Origin: Neelides folsomi
Lineage: Eukaryota > Arthropoda > Collembola > Neelipleona > Neelidae
Direction: 5' to 3'
Length of the DNA: 64,000 nucleotides
Assembly: GCA_034687125.1 (NCBI GenBank)
Contig: JAQGBZ010000126.1
Span: forward strand, 62,001 to 126,000
The first letter of the stretch is position 1; each line of letters opens with the position of its first letter. Position numbers and translations under genes: made by a program. Shown here piece after piece: positions 48,951-61,199 of the stretch. The notes below the pieces were generated by a model. The model was not told where the DNA came from. It did not search any database and saw nothing but the letters and a program-made list of their open reading frames with translations.

Positions 48951-49113
48951 GTATTAGGTATTGTAACAAGGCGGAAATCCCAACTGACGTCTTGAATGAG
49001 CTGGTCGAGTTCAATTCTCCTCCGATGACTGAATTAAAGACAAACGGGGCCGTAAGAATATTCTGACTTATTGTCAGCATTGTTTTTGATGCTTGAGTAG
49101 TTTTTATTGCTAA
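48951..49113 (-). CDS. possible isolated exon of an unknown gene
   Basis: On the minus strand, TTTGTCAG at 49121-49114 precedes an open segment, and GTAATT starting at 48950 could be the donor. The segment reads LAIKTTQASKTMLTISQNIL and then TAPFVFNSVIGGELNSTSSF. Its composition is less AT-biased than the flanks. Partner exons and family are not recognised. Confidence 0.25.
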
Positions 49114-49412
49114 CTGACAAAAATACAAAACGATATATGGTTTTCTAAAGATATCTTCATAATACAAATACAAATATGTAACAAATAAAAGATAAACAAC
49201 ATTCCTCAATCCATAACTTAATATACCTAACTATCAGATCATACCAAATTATGTACCAAAAGCTTTGGCAAAGGCTCTGTACAAACGATTATTCCACTTG
49301 TGTCTTATTGGTCTTATGCAAAATTCAAATTTACATTGGCAACATAGGGAAAATAATCAATTAATTTTTTAAACTATTTGAGTATCTTAAAATTCACTAA
49401 AATCTAAAGAAA

Positions 49413-49754
49413 ATGGAAGTTACAAGAAATCGTTTACTTGTTAACTCTTTAGAAGAACAAAGGTCGACAATTCGAGTATATTGGTCGCAAGGGTTGCAAC
49501 CTTCCGAGAAGAGGTTAAAGTCCGCATTATCGGTTCTGGGGTTGGGGCGATGACTGTCGATTTATGAGAACTTTACTGCGAATCGTGTGTGAGTGATAGA
49601 ACTGTGAGCCGATGGATGTTCAAATTTTCATCAGGAAGGACTTCTGTTCAAAAGATACTTTCCACTGGACGACCACAATTCTGGCAGGAAGGAATTAATA
49701 GATTGGAATCTCAGTGGAGAAAATGTTTTAAAAATAATGGAAACTACTTTTGAT
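49413..49754 (+). pseudogene. decayed mariner-type transposase N-terminus
   Basis: An ATG at 49413 opens a frame with SLEEQRSTIRVYWSQGLQPS, resembling the first helix-turn-helix of mariner transposases. The frame stops at 49551. About 45 bp on, in another frame, DRTVSRWMFKFSSGRTSVQK and STGRPQ match the second helix-turn-helix and the G-R-T-S-V ... G-R-P linker typical of the family. No catalytic DD(E/D) region follows. It is a broken, truncated fragment. Confidence 0.6.
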
Positions 49755-52700
49755 TTATATCATACTTTAGTTAGATAATTGTTTCATGTTATAGAAATTG
49801 AGTTTAATAAATTTTTGTATTTTTTTGCATTTCCATAAATACAATATGACACATAATATGATATGATTTGATACTTACATACTATTCTACCAGTAAAACT
49901 GATAAGTTTATTTACTAACAATATCAACCAACGATAACAAAGCTTTTTTTGTTCCGTGAATGTATCTAAATATTCAAATAAATGAAATAAACATAAAAAG
50001 AGAGGGAGGCATTTTCTTATGTAATATTTATAATTCTTCAGAACATGAATTCGTTTTTAGCCGAATCATTTCCCAATCCTCCTCATCTCATGATCATTTA
50101 ACTTGATCACCTCTTGTGTTAAGCTGGGCGAGGTTAAGAGCCACCAAAATTTGCATAACTTTCCCATCTTGGACCAACGGAGGGAAAAGGGTTTTCTTTC
50201 CCCTCTCTACAACACAGTGGCAAAAAATAAATATCATCCTGGTCCCCTTCTTCTTATGAAGCCTTTTGTTGTTTCCTCTCTTATTCATTATCTTTTACCC
50301 CTTTCCTGAATAATAAGCAGAATGAAGGGGGAGATGATATTCGCCCAGCTGAGCCCACACACACAACACCCGCGGAATTCCACCGCAATCCGCCCCTCAA
50401 TTCAACCCTATGACTCCACACATTTCCCCCCAATATTTTCATAAAGGGAGATAATGCCGACAAGGCGTTCTCATCCCTGTAATGATCTACTGGAGAAAAT
50501 AATGATAAAATGGAAATGAAATGAATTTGGGGATTTATCATGAAAAAATATTAAACTTCCCGAACGGTTTTTAATTTTATGGCCACTTATCTCCCATCTT
50601 TTATAAAAAAAATTTCAAAATCCCCTTCTTATCTTAAATCTCGTTATCCCACAAAATGTCATTGAAAAAATATTATTATTAAAAATGTCATTTTTATTCA
50701 AATTATATATTGATAGAATAGATGCTAAATTCAACCAAATCTATCGTTAAATTGAGCGAAATTTAGAGTTTTTGATTTTTGACATTCTTGTTATATTTAT
50801 TGACGCCATATTTAGCTAAAAGTTAATATTGGTGGTAAATTCTGGCATATATAGATTATAAATGGAAAATTTTAAAATAGTTAAAAGGGCCATTATTTAA
50901 AGTTTGAGAGAGAAATTTTCAGAATTTGTAATATAAAAAGGTGGGTTTGGGTTCCTTAGACGGCACACCCCATTACGACCCCCCATTTAAGTTTGGATCA
51001 TGAGGAAATATGGTCCTACCTGGTTCGGTGCGGTCGATGAGGTCATAATTCACATCTGGTCCCTAAATAATATGCAGGGAGAGAAAATCTGCTGAGTTTC
51101 CCCCAACATATTTCATGTCTCTTCCCTATCTCACTGAAATATTGGGAACTAACTTATGTCCCCTATTATGTTATGCATATTGCAACCTAAAAACTCTCCG
51201 ACTTCCCAAATTGTGATATATTTTCTCTTCCTCCTATTTACTCTCAAAAACATCTTCATATTTCCCCATCACTTTCTCTCCAAATATTTCCTTTTACATC
51301 CGAAGATTGTGAAGAAACTGAAGATGTGCCTTTTGGCATCTTCTTAACATTTCCATTTCTCAGCGTGGTTGGGCGGGAAATGGGCAGAGATTTGAACTCG
51401 AGTTGATTTTTTGGAAATTCCAGGTGTTACCCAATTTGGCCCCCTCACTCCTTTAAGAAAGAAAACTGAGATTTTTGGGAGAATAAAAGATGCACCCATA
51501 TGTGTCTATCACTCCTACGTTAAATTAGTTTTCCGCCAAACCTTCGCATTTATCTTTTTCCCTTTCTTCTCCCCAGCGGTAAATCACATTGATGACCGTA
51601 CTTTGGAATCTCATCATGGGATAAGAACCGCACGGTCTATTTGCCCTATACACTTCCCCCCAAATATTTTGAATAATGTACTCGGGGTTTTTGGACACGT
51701 TCCATACTTGTCAACTTTGAGACTCCACAATGGATTTTTATTTTCCATTTACATGACACGTAGGAAGTTTATAGAGGTCTTAAACCGCCAAATCCACTCG
51801 CTATATCTCCCTTCAATTTAGGGAAAAGATCCATGAAAAAATTCCTTAAAAATCCTTTAACTTTTTAATATCCTTTTTATAATGTAATTTTACACATTTT
51901 GATATTGAGCCAAAATAATAAAAAAAACATAATTTTATTACACAATTTTATTAAAAATTCATAAATATCATAAATCCATTCAAGTGTGTTGAATATATAT
52001 TTTTTAACTTTCATATCTCATGCATCATGAATGTTATTGTGTACCATAAACTTTTCATTAATATAAGTTCAAAGTATGTCATATTTATTAAAGAGCATAT
52101 TGAGTATATTTTTAATTAAATAAAAATTTAAAATTTTTATGAATAATGGTTGTGAAGGAAGTAATGGAATTGGGGTAAGTGATGGTAAAGAATGAGGAGA
52201 GTGACACTTTGGGAGTCTATGAAAGTCCATAATCATATTAATATAAGGAGGGAATTTGTGATGCGGTAAGAAGGAGACAAAAGGAATCTTCAAAGGCTCG
52301 TCGGTTCAAGTAAGTTGGTCAAATTAATCTTACGAGGCTCGGAGGAGCACAAAGAGAAAATCCCGCCTTTCTCTCCGAAAGATATTATTACATAAGAGAA
52401 GAAGGGAATTATAACGTCACACGTCTCACGATATCTATCTCTTTATTCATATATAGAAAATTCATATATTACATTTTCTTATATGCACTTCCTTCCCAAT
52501 ATTATAACTTTCATATCTGTATATACAGATAATGTGTATTTCAGTTGTTTTATATAATATAAAGTTATAAGAGTATATTTTCTTATATTTGGTATAATAT
52601 TGTATAGTAAGGAGATCTCCAAAGGGCTGAGTTTGTTTTGAGCACACATGAGCGGATCGCAAATGGTGTGGATTGAGATTACAGGCAGAGCCCCAACTGT

Positions 52701-53385
52701 CTCATCATATACACGGGATGGGATGATTATGAGCGAATCATTTATGCCGACTCGGGCTACATTCCCTTTTAAATCTCAACTATCTATTAACCCTCCCGAG
52801 TCTCGCAGATCATAAAAATATCTCTGAATCACAGAATTGGTCCATTAAGGCCTCAAAGAACATCTTATAAATTTACCAACAACTGGCTTATGAATAAATC
52901 CCATACACTCAAATTCACTCAATCTCCGTGCTTTAACTTTCCTTTTTACTCACAAACTCCTGTTTTTTATTACATTTTATTTTTTCCTTAAACTCACCAT
53001 CAACATTTCCCATCATATTCAAATAATATACAAACAGTTTCATCAAAAATGTTTACATATGAAATATCTAGCTGATGCAGATACGAAAAATGTACATTAA
53101 AAGTATTTGTGTGTACATAACATTACAAACTCAATCTATGTATATGTACCTAGTACATTTTTATATAAGAAGATATTCATAAACTGATGCATTTATTTGC
53201 ACAAGTATAAATATTTAAAAAGCTTTTTAAAAGGTTTGAGGGTTCTAAAGCAAGAAACTGAAATTAACTGAAAAGGCGATGAAAGTTTAAGTTTTGAACT
53301 TGGCGCTGTTTGTGGGTTTATGATTATCTTATTTGAGGGGGATAGTTATAAAGTTCATAAAATTCCAAAGGATTCATCATAAAGG
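49755..53385. other. intergenic region, nothing firmly recognised
   Basis: AT-rich with a few GC-richer patches (50090-50480, 50940-51060, 51410-51820). The 136-codon open frame at 51411-51821 shows no motif or splice logic and is not called. Confidence 0.5.
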
Positions 53386-53393
53386 AGAATAAG
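53386..53393. repeat. left 8-bp target site duplication of foldback element 1
   Basis: AGAATAAG abuts the left end of the foldback at 53394; an identical copy abuts the right end at 54147. Confidence 0.85.
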
Positions 53394-53685
53394 GGTCAAA
53401 GTCCAGATAGTGGGCCAGAAACGGGCTACGTAGCCCGAAAACGGGCAACGATAGCCTGAAAATGGGCTACCGTAGCCTGAAACTGGGCTATGGTTACCTG
53501 AAAACGGGCTTTGGTAGCCTGGGTAGCCTGAAAATGGCTAACATTTACTTAGATAGCCCGAAAACAAGGTGATGAATTACATCTGGGGGGGCAAAGACGA
53601 ATACGTCTCCTCGCGGCAAGGCGAATACATATAATCGCTGGTCATACGAATATGTCTCTTTGCGTGCGAATACTTATCCTGGAGG
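53394..53685 (+). repeat. left arm of foldback element 1
   Basis: A 292-bp arm. After the terminal segment come tandem 21-bp units to about 53560, then a GAATACGTCTCC/GAATACATATAA-type section with GCGAATAC motifs. It pairs with 53877-54146. Confidence 0.85.
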
Positions 53686-53778
53686 ACTTTTTTTTATTTA
53701 AGCAAGAAAATTTTAAGAATATATTGATATGTATTTTAGTTATCGTGTGATCCGCCAGTAGCCGTATTCACATGACAC

Positions 53779-53905
53779 GCCAGGATACGTTTACGCCTGG
53801 CCGGTCAGGATACGTATTCTTCTAGCCCGCCAGGATACGTGCTCTCCTGGCTTGCCTGGATACATATTCGCCTAACCCTCCAGGATAAGTATTCGCACGC
53901 AAAGA
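53779..53905 (+). repeat. about 30-bp tandem repeats in the core of foldback element 1
   Basis: GCCAGGATACGT recurs with variants (GTCAGGATACGT, GCCTGGATACAT, TCCAGGATAAGT) roughly every 29-32 bp and runs into the right arm. Confidence 0.75.
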
Positions 53906-54146
53906 GACATTCGTATGACCAGCGATTATATGTATTCGCCTTGCCCGCGAGGAGACGTATTCGTCTTTGGCCCTCCAGATGTAATTCATCACCTTGTTTT
54001 CGGGCTATCTAAGTAAATGTTAGCCATTTTCAGGCTACCCAGGCTACCAAAGCCCGTTTTCAGGCAACCATAGCCCAGTTTCAGGCTATCGTTGCCCGTT
54101 TTCGGGCTACGTAGCCCGTTTCTGGCCCACTATCTGAACTTTGACC
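53877..54146 (-). repeat. right arm of foldback element 1
   Basis: A 270-bp inverted copy of the left arm, 22 bp shorter, mainly because one 21-bp unit (GAAAATGGGCTACCGTAGCCT on the left) is absent. Confidence 0.85.
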
Positions 54147-54154
54147 AGAATAAG
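54147..54154. repeat. right 8-bp target site duplication of foldback element 1
   Basis: AGAATAAG, identical to 53386-53393. Confidence 0.85.
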
Positions 54155-57100
54155 AAATGAGATATTTCATTGGGAGAGATCTGCGGGTCGTTGGTCCCTT
54201 TTGTCCCCGTCAGCTTCACGCGTTTTCCCATTCCCAATGAATGAGTTATGCTCCTTTCCCTGCATTGGAGGATTCCCATCCACATCACACACATAATCGT
54301 AATATATTTCCTGTGTCAAACAGTCCCTCAGATCATGGGAGTATATTGAATAGAAAATGAATAGAAATCCGGGAGTTGGGAGATGACGAGAATTGGAATT
54401 TGCCGGGAGGGTTTTAAACTCAACTTCCTCTTCCGATTACCCTCAGACCAATCCCAAAGTGACTCTTACAAGAAAATGGTAATTACAATCCTCCGCACAC
54501 CCAAAGTGTCACAAAGACAAGATTCAACCACGTGTTCAGTCCAATTAAAGAATAGTGATATTAATTTACAATATCACTTTATTTATTTCAATAATATACA
54601 TATTATATATCTAATAATTTCATATTTCAAATAAGTATCAAAACTTAAGATATGTTATCTTCCATGCAGTAAGTATCACATATTTAATGTTATAAATATT
54701 GAACAATTACCAAGTAATGTACCAAATTTCATCAGAACAAAATAATTAAAACTTTTATAGGGCAAAACTATAATTTTATTTCCTTTAAACATTTCTCTTG
54801 TTAATTCACTTATTTGTAAATATAGCATGTTGTAACATAACTTGTGTTATAGGTAGTTGATGTGATAATTCTTCCTCCATTATGTTTGGAATACTAGAAA
54901 TCCTCAAATGAATTTGTTAAGGGGAGGGTGAGGGAATGAAGACCATTCGCATTCTTTGTTTCTTTTTCAATTGAGAGGAGAATTGAGTTGGTAGGGAGTG
55001 ATTGTAAACATTGCAGCGGGTTAAGACGAAGTTCATTACGCAAGTTTGTCTGGTGGAGCTGAGTGGAGGAAGATAACGGCTTGTCCATCTGTCCGCTTCC
55101 TCCGTCAAGGAAAGTCCAAGGAAAGTCATTCAAGACCCTTACAGATCGGATGAGCAAAGAAGCAAAGAACTTACTTATGCCCAGACCTTACTATTATATA
55201 CACTTTTTCCTATATTTTTTATATATATGTAGATATTTATACATACAGATATATTATTGTACATAGATGAAGAGTATACTTATGTACGGTACCATATATA
55301 GGATACATATGCTATGTATGAATGTATGGTATAAGCATTTGTACAACAATAGGAGAAAGCATTTGAAGGAGTCTTTTAAGCATTACATAGGAAAGCATTG
55401 AAATGAAATGACCTCATCGTCTTCTCGGATGTGATAGCAAAAACATGTGTGTTAAGATGAACTGACTGTATTTAAAAGAACTAGTTGGTCTAACAAAAAG
55501 TACGATACGATACCATATGTATGGTATGTACTACATATTTGAAGATATTTGGATTCTACGTATAGGTATATTGGGATATACTGGATATATTTTGTAATAT
55601 AAATTACATGTGTATTTATGTGATATTTGGGTTATATTAGTTGAATAAAGTATAGAAAGTGTCTCTCACATTCCTGAATGAGAAATGACCTCTGAGGATT
55701 CTTCCGATCCTTCGACGTTTTTTAGCAGAGAAAAAGCTGAATTGGATTTATGTAAAGAGGAAATGTTATTTCCCTTGCACTTTTTCAGCTTATCATTCGA
55801 GGGAGAAAAACGCCTGCAACGACTTTAAACATCCATATAAAACACACATTTCATTTCTCTTCTTAATGCCGACAAAACTCATTCGATGGTCCTTGCCACT
55901 TTTTACGCCCTTTTCCAGTTTTCATTTTTAGGACAGTTGAGAAGGAATGGATACTTAAATTGCGAAACCAAGAACAAGAATAACGAAGACTATATAAAAC
56001 GACAAAACGACATAACTCAACAAAAGAAAATTGAACGAGAACATCGATAAAAAGAATAGCAGAATCAAAGGACAAATAAGAGCATTTAAGTAAGTAAGGA
56101 AGTGAATCGACAATGAGGAGGAATTCAAAAAAAAGACCAGAAGACGTTATTTAAAAAAAATTTGCTAGTGCGAAATGGCAGGAGTAAATAAGGAGGGAGG
56201 GCGAAGTTATCTGACAGTCACTCTACGCGATTTGCCGCTCAATGATCCATGGTCTAAATGATCTCCGTTCCCACAAAGCTCCGCATGAAACACGGTTGAC
56301 AAACCTCATTTTGATATCACACATGGGGAAGGTTGGAGAAGGCCATTCCACGAGAGCATTAGGATTGTGTACCATCACTAACAAACCCATTATATAACTG
56401 CTTCATAGACACAAATGGGATTTTTAAGGAGTCTGGTCATGATATAGAAATACATAGAGGCCATTTGGACAATTCCTATCAATTCATGTATATTTATTCG
56501 TATAAAGTATACCATATGGAATATGGAAGGAAGATACAGTTGGTATAAAGTAGAATATAAGTATAATATTGGATTTAAGAATATATGAAGGAAGTGAAAG
56601 TTAAACGTATCCATTTGTAGGTATAATAATGGGAAAAAGGAATAGTTTTCAATAGCTTTATGTCTTCTGCGGTTTCAATGATGGCGGGATGTTAAATATA
56701 TCGCGGTTTATATCCCCACTTTCTTTTGTGGTGACTTCCGAGTTGTAAAACCCGCATTTTTCACCAATTCCCGGCTTGCCTTTTTCCAAGTGTTTTATGT
56801 CAATATTATTCATTCCACTTTTGAAACATCGTTAGATAAATGTTTTTCTTAGCTCCTTTCCCTCACACTCAAAACTTTCCTTCAATAATTGGTCAGTGAA
56901 AAACAATAGTAATTGATGTTTTCTTTTCAGGATAATTTTTATAAATAATAAAATGTCTTCATTAATTAATTATTCTTTAGATGAGAAATTTTCTAATTTT
57001 TTCGTTAAGAATTTCAATAATTGAATTATCAATTCAATATCGATAATTGAATAGGAAGTTTATGAATAAATGAAATGTTTTAAAATAAGAGTTTTTATAT

Positions 57101-60100
57101 AAATTTTTGTTATATAAAATGACTATTACGTCAATTGGAAGAGTCTTCTATTTATTGAGAACATTTTTTTCGTAAGTATACCATACGCTATGGCATTCAG
57201 TTTGGCAAAGTGAACTTTCCACTTTGAGTTTCTTTCATTTTTCAAGAGGCTGTTGAATCCGGGATTATTAAGAGAGTTATGCTTCCAAGACTCTTCAAGG
57301 GAATTTGAATTGAGGATCTCCGTCCAGATTCAATCCCAAGCCCACGACATTTGTTCAAAAGTTTTAAAGGACGGGAAATGGGGAAAAATTTGGGTGCTCT
57401 CAACGCGAGCTTTCCGAGATATTGTGAAAGCAGACCGTGAAAATCAAAGGAGAAATCATACCATGTATAAACTGTATTGAAGCCAAATGGAAAACGACCA
57501 TCGAGATGAGTTGGGAGGACTTTTATATAAAATGATATATCTATCTACATACTATATATATAGGAAGCCAACTTATCATACATGCATAATAGTATTTATT
57601 TATATTTATATTTTATACATATAACTTGATATATCTGTGCATTTGTACATATTTCTCTTACATTCAGATGTATGATATATTACAAATATTACATACCTAA
57701 TATTATACCTATGCATTGTATAAGAGTATTTGAGATGTTATGTTCATATATAATATTGTTATATTTCTCTATATAGGCTGAGGATGTTTCCAATGTATTT
57801 GTGAGTGAAGTCCATTGAAGATTCAATTGGGGAGAAGACGCAGGGGAAAGTTGAGGCTTCAGTTTTCCAAGTTTACTTATTTGAGATTTCCAATTGCGAG
57901 GGTTTTTGTGAAATGGCTCAAAGAGAGTCAAACGGCATTGGAATTCCATTCCAATGAGCGTCGGCTCCTCCACCCCTTCCAAATAACCAAAAAGAGAAGG
58001 AAGAAGATACATCTCTGACTTGTAAGGAATCCTTCGCTTCTTCGCCCAACAGCTCAACTTTTCCAATTCAATGACTTGATTGGATGATGAAAATGGAAAA
58101 ATTCATTTCGGAGTTCAAAGTCAGGCCTGGAGATAAAGGGAACCCAAGGAGCGAACGATAATACTCCGATCAAGTAACGAACCGGTTCCACAACTTTCGA
58201 TTACAAGTATTACCCGAAACAGAAATCTGCCGGGTAATTTTGAAATGATCTGATTTTCCATACTTAACATTTTTTGTACATGATAGAAATAAATATCAAT
58301 GCATATACAGTATAAATAAGTTAATAACATTATTTTGTATATAAAATATACCTACTATTGTTTTAAATATTATTGGCTCAGATTCTTTCAGATAAATAAA
58401 ATCGTTAACAAATTTAAAAAATAACAATTTTATTAAATATTTAATTTATGTTGTACGTAAAAAAGTTTATATTCCTACACATATTTTTGGAAGCAATGAA
58501 TGATTTGCGGATTTATTTAGCTTTCAGGGGAGATTTTTTAATTTACTTTTTAATTATCCAATTTTTCCCTGTCTCGGCACTTGTGGATGTGGATGCATTG
58601 AACGAATGTTGGATATGTTTGAGATAGACATAGTTTGTTAAAAGGAACATCCTTCAGATTTAAACCTTTCAAGGAGTCTGATGGAAGGGAGAAATTGGAA
58701 GTTCTTGAATTGGATGAGGAAGCTCTGAAGGGAAAAAGAACCGACTTACATAAAATCTCAATTCCAATACAACTTTTGAAGACTTACCAAGGATGTGAAA
58801 AAATGAAAACTGTATAACCCTTTAACTCCTTATATAAACACGTTCAATTCTAAAGTATATCAATACAATTTTTGACAATTCAATATACAATCATACTACA
58901 AATCCAAAATACCATTATTTTAGGACGAATTTATATATTTCTGTGTACACATTTATTAGGACAGACTATGTAAGTTGTATTGCATTTGCATAGTAAAATT
59001 TTAATTCTATTTGTATAGTGCATCATATGTAGGATATGTATTATATGTATGGGTAAAGTACTGTGGCATATTTTGTAAAATACAATTTTATGTAGAAAAT
59101 ATATTTTATATGATTGATAGAATTGTATATTTGTGGAGGTGAAAAAATGTTCACTTTTTTTAAATTGAGAGAGTAGGGGCGAGATCGACAGTTTGGTTGA
59201 GTTCAGCGGAAGTTAAAAAGAATTGTATATAAAGGCTTTTCTTATTCCGAGGTCGACTTCTTCGTCCTGCTCCACTTCCCTATCTCGTCCAATCCCACTT
59301 TATTTGGGGTTATTGAAGGAAATGTGAAGGAGGGAGATAGGAAGGGTGTGAGAGAATCCCGCTGGACCAAACATCCCATCTCAAAAACTCAAAATCTCAC
59401 GAGACGCCTTTTTAAAAGGGAAAAAACCTTTAATATTAAAACTTGTATAACTCGACATTTCTTGTATAAAAATGGATCAAAGTTGTATGGAAAATGGATC
59501 AAAAGTGTAGGGAAAGTATAGGAAATGTGAGGGAAAATGTATGGGAAATGTATAAGAAAAATATATGAAAAAATGTAAACATTGTCAGAATTTCGAATTC
59601 CCTTTACAATATGAATAAAAAAGATATTTTCAAAATAAACTTTCTCGACAAGTTTGACTCAACAATCGAATCTGGATTTTAATGTACTTCTTACAACTTT
59701 TACACGAATTTGAAATAAAACTAATGTTTATTTGACATAATATAATTTTTTTGTTAATTGTTATAAATAATTTAAAAAGATGATTAGTTTTATCTGTCAA
59801 AAGCTTGTCTGAATTCAATAAACTAATATACATGTAGATTAATACTTTTAATATCTATTAAACCAAAGATGACCGTATGACCCAAAGCGACATACATTTC
59901 TTTATCCAAAGTTGAATTTTGTAAATAGGTATTTGTGTTTATCAATCACTTATAGGTATTATTTATGATTTTTTGGTTGATTTTAGATGTGTTTTATGAA
60001 TGAAGATGATTTTCCATAAATAAATAACTTTCCCTCATTTCCACATTCTTGAATTGAACTCGGATTGTTCGACATTTTCCCCAGGTTGAAGAGTTTGAAG

Positions 60101-60463
60101 TTTTTTCTCCTTTTTCCTTTTCCAAGTTGGTCCAAATCGATTTATTCATTTCCCTCGAGTATCTTCGAGAGGATTCTCCCTAACTACATCTCTTCTTAAG
60201 GGCGGGGTGAAAAGTCGTTTGAAAAAGTGTGGGAGATGATCAAATGCGACATTATAAATATTATCCGTCACATTCAATACAAAGTCCTATCAATAATAAA
60301 TAATCACCTTCTCCGCTTCAACTTATGCAACCAAAGGAGACGTAAAGCGACGTTAAGAGACGTAAAACACGTTTTCAAGATATGCATAAAATAAATAGGC
60401 ACTGTGTAAATATTATATAGAGCTTGATGGTATTACTCACATGATAGAAGGGAAAAGATATGG
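54155..60463. other. intergenic region between the two foldback elements
   Basis: AT-rich. GC-richer patches with open frames at 54900-55160, 57250-57480 and 57780-58070 show no motifs. A purine-rich AAATGTATGGG-like stretch lies at 59470-59580, and a short AGACGTAAA direct repeat near 60339-60370. No gene is supported. Confidence 0.5.
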
Positions 60464-60471
60464 AAAGGAGT
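60464..60471. repeat. left 8-bp target site duplication of foldback element 2
   Basis: AAAGGAGT next to the element end at 60472; identical copy at 61192-61199. Confidence 0.8.
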
Positions 60472-61191
60472 GGGAGTCTAAAATGATAGCGTAACACATA
60501 ATAGGGTAAATACAAAATGGCGTAATGTCTAAGCGTAATATTAATATGGCGTAAGTATTTAATGGCGTAATATCAATAGAGCTTAAGTATTTAACAGTGT
60601 GATACTATAATGGCGTAAGTATTTAATAGCTTTGAACTTTAATAACGTAATATTTATATTTTATTTATAACTTCAAGTGCCATTTTGCGCTATTAAATTG
60701 TAAGGATATAGTAAATAAATATATTTGTGAGGAGAAAATTTGAACTAGGATAATTCAATCTAGGTATTCATTGAATAAAGATTATTCGCTAAACAATTAC
60801 ATATTTCTATATGGGCTTTGGAATATATTATCTTGACCTCAACCTTTTCATGGTAAAGAATTATCGGTAATAATAAATTAATATGAAAATTATAGGTAAT
60901 TTCTTAATTTATTCTTTATCTTTCATTCAAGTTAAATAATTTACCTTCTTAAGATGCAATATATAACGTTAATTTAAATTTTACGTTGCTTTAATATTAA
61001 ACTATAAAATATTTACGTTATTAAAGTTCAAAGCTATTAAATACTTACGCCATTATAGTATTACGCTATTAAATACTTAAGCCATATTGATATTACGCCA
61101 TTAAATACTTACGTCATATTAATATTACGCTTAGACATTACGCCATTTTGTATTTACCCTATTATGTATTACGCTATCATTTTATGCTCCC
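60472..61191. mobile_element. foldback element 2 (720 bp, non-autonomous)
   Basis: The arms, roughly 60472-60660 and 61005-61191, are inverted copies. Ends are GGGAGTCTAAAATGATAGCG on the left and its near-complement on the right (two mismatches). Each arm carries about four 30-32 bp units built on ATGGCGTAAGTATTTAAT and GCGTAATATTAAT. The 340-bp centre is AT-rich with no ORF. Flanking 8-bp direct repeats AAAGGAGT are perfect. Its architecture parallels element 1 although the sequences differ. Confidence 0.85.
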
Positions 61192-61199
61192 AAAGGAGT
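61192..61199. repeat. right 8-bp target site duplication of foldback element 2
   Basis: AAAGGAGT, identical to 60464-60471. The next bases are GGG, as at the element start, so the exact edge could shift by up to three bases. Confidence 0.8.

Larger units (their letters stand above)
53394..54146. mobile_element. foldback element 1 (753 bp, non-autonomous)
   Basis: The arms at 53394-53685 and 53877-54146 are near-identical inverted copies that begin GGTCAAAGT and end in its complement. The distal half of each arm is a tandem array of about 21-bp units (GAAAACGGGCTACGGTAGCCT type), themselves partly palindromic. The left arm has one more unit than the right. The 191-bp middle has AT-rich sequence followed by about four 30-bp units with GCCAGGATACGT. 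There is no ORF. Perfect 8-bp direct repeats flank it. GG termini with an 8-bp duplication are compatible with the Merlin superfamily (8-9 bp); hAT and P also make 8-bp duplications but usually have other end bases. Confidence 0.88.

Noticed and set aside
51411-51821. A 136-codon frame on the plus strand.
   Set aside because: No motif, no signal peptide and no splice logic, and its first codons run through intron-like pyrimidine tracts.
57689-58066. A 125-codon frame on the minus strand.
   Set aside because: No recognisable motif, an AT-rich end and opposing open frames over the same patch; likely chance.
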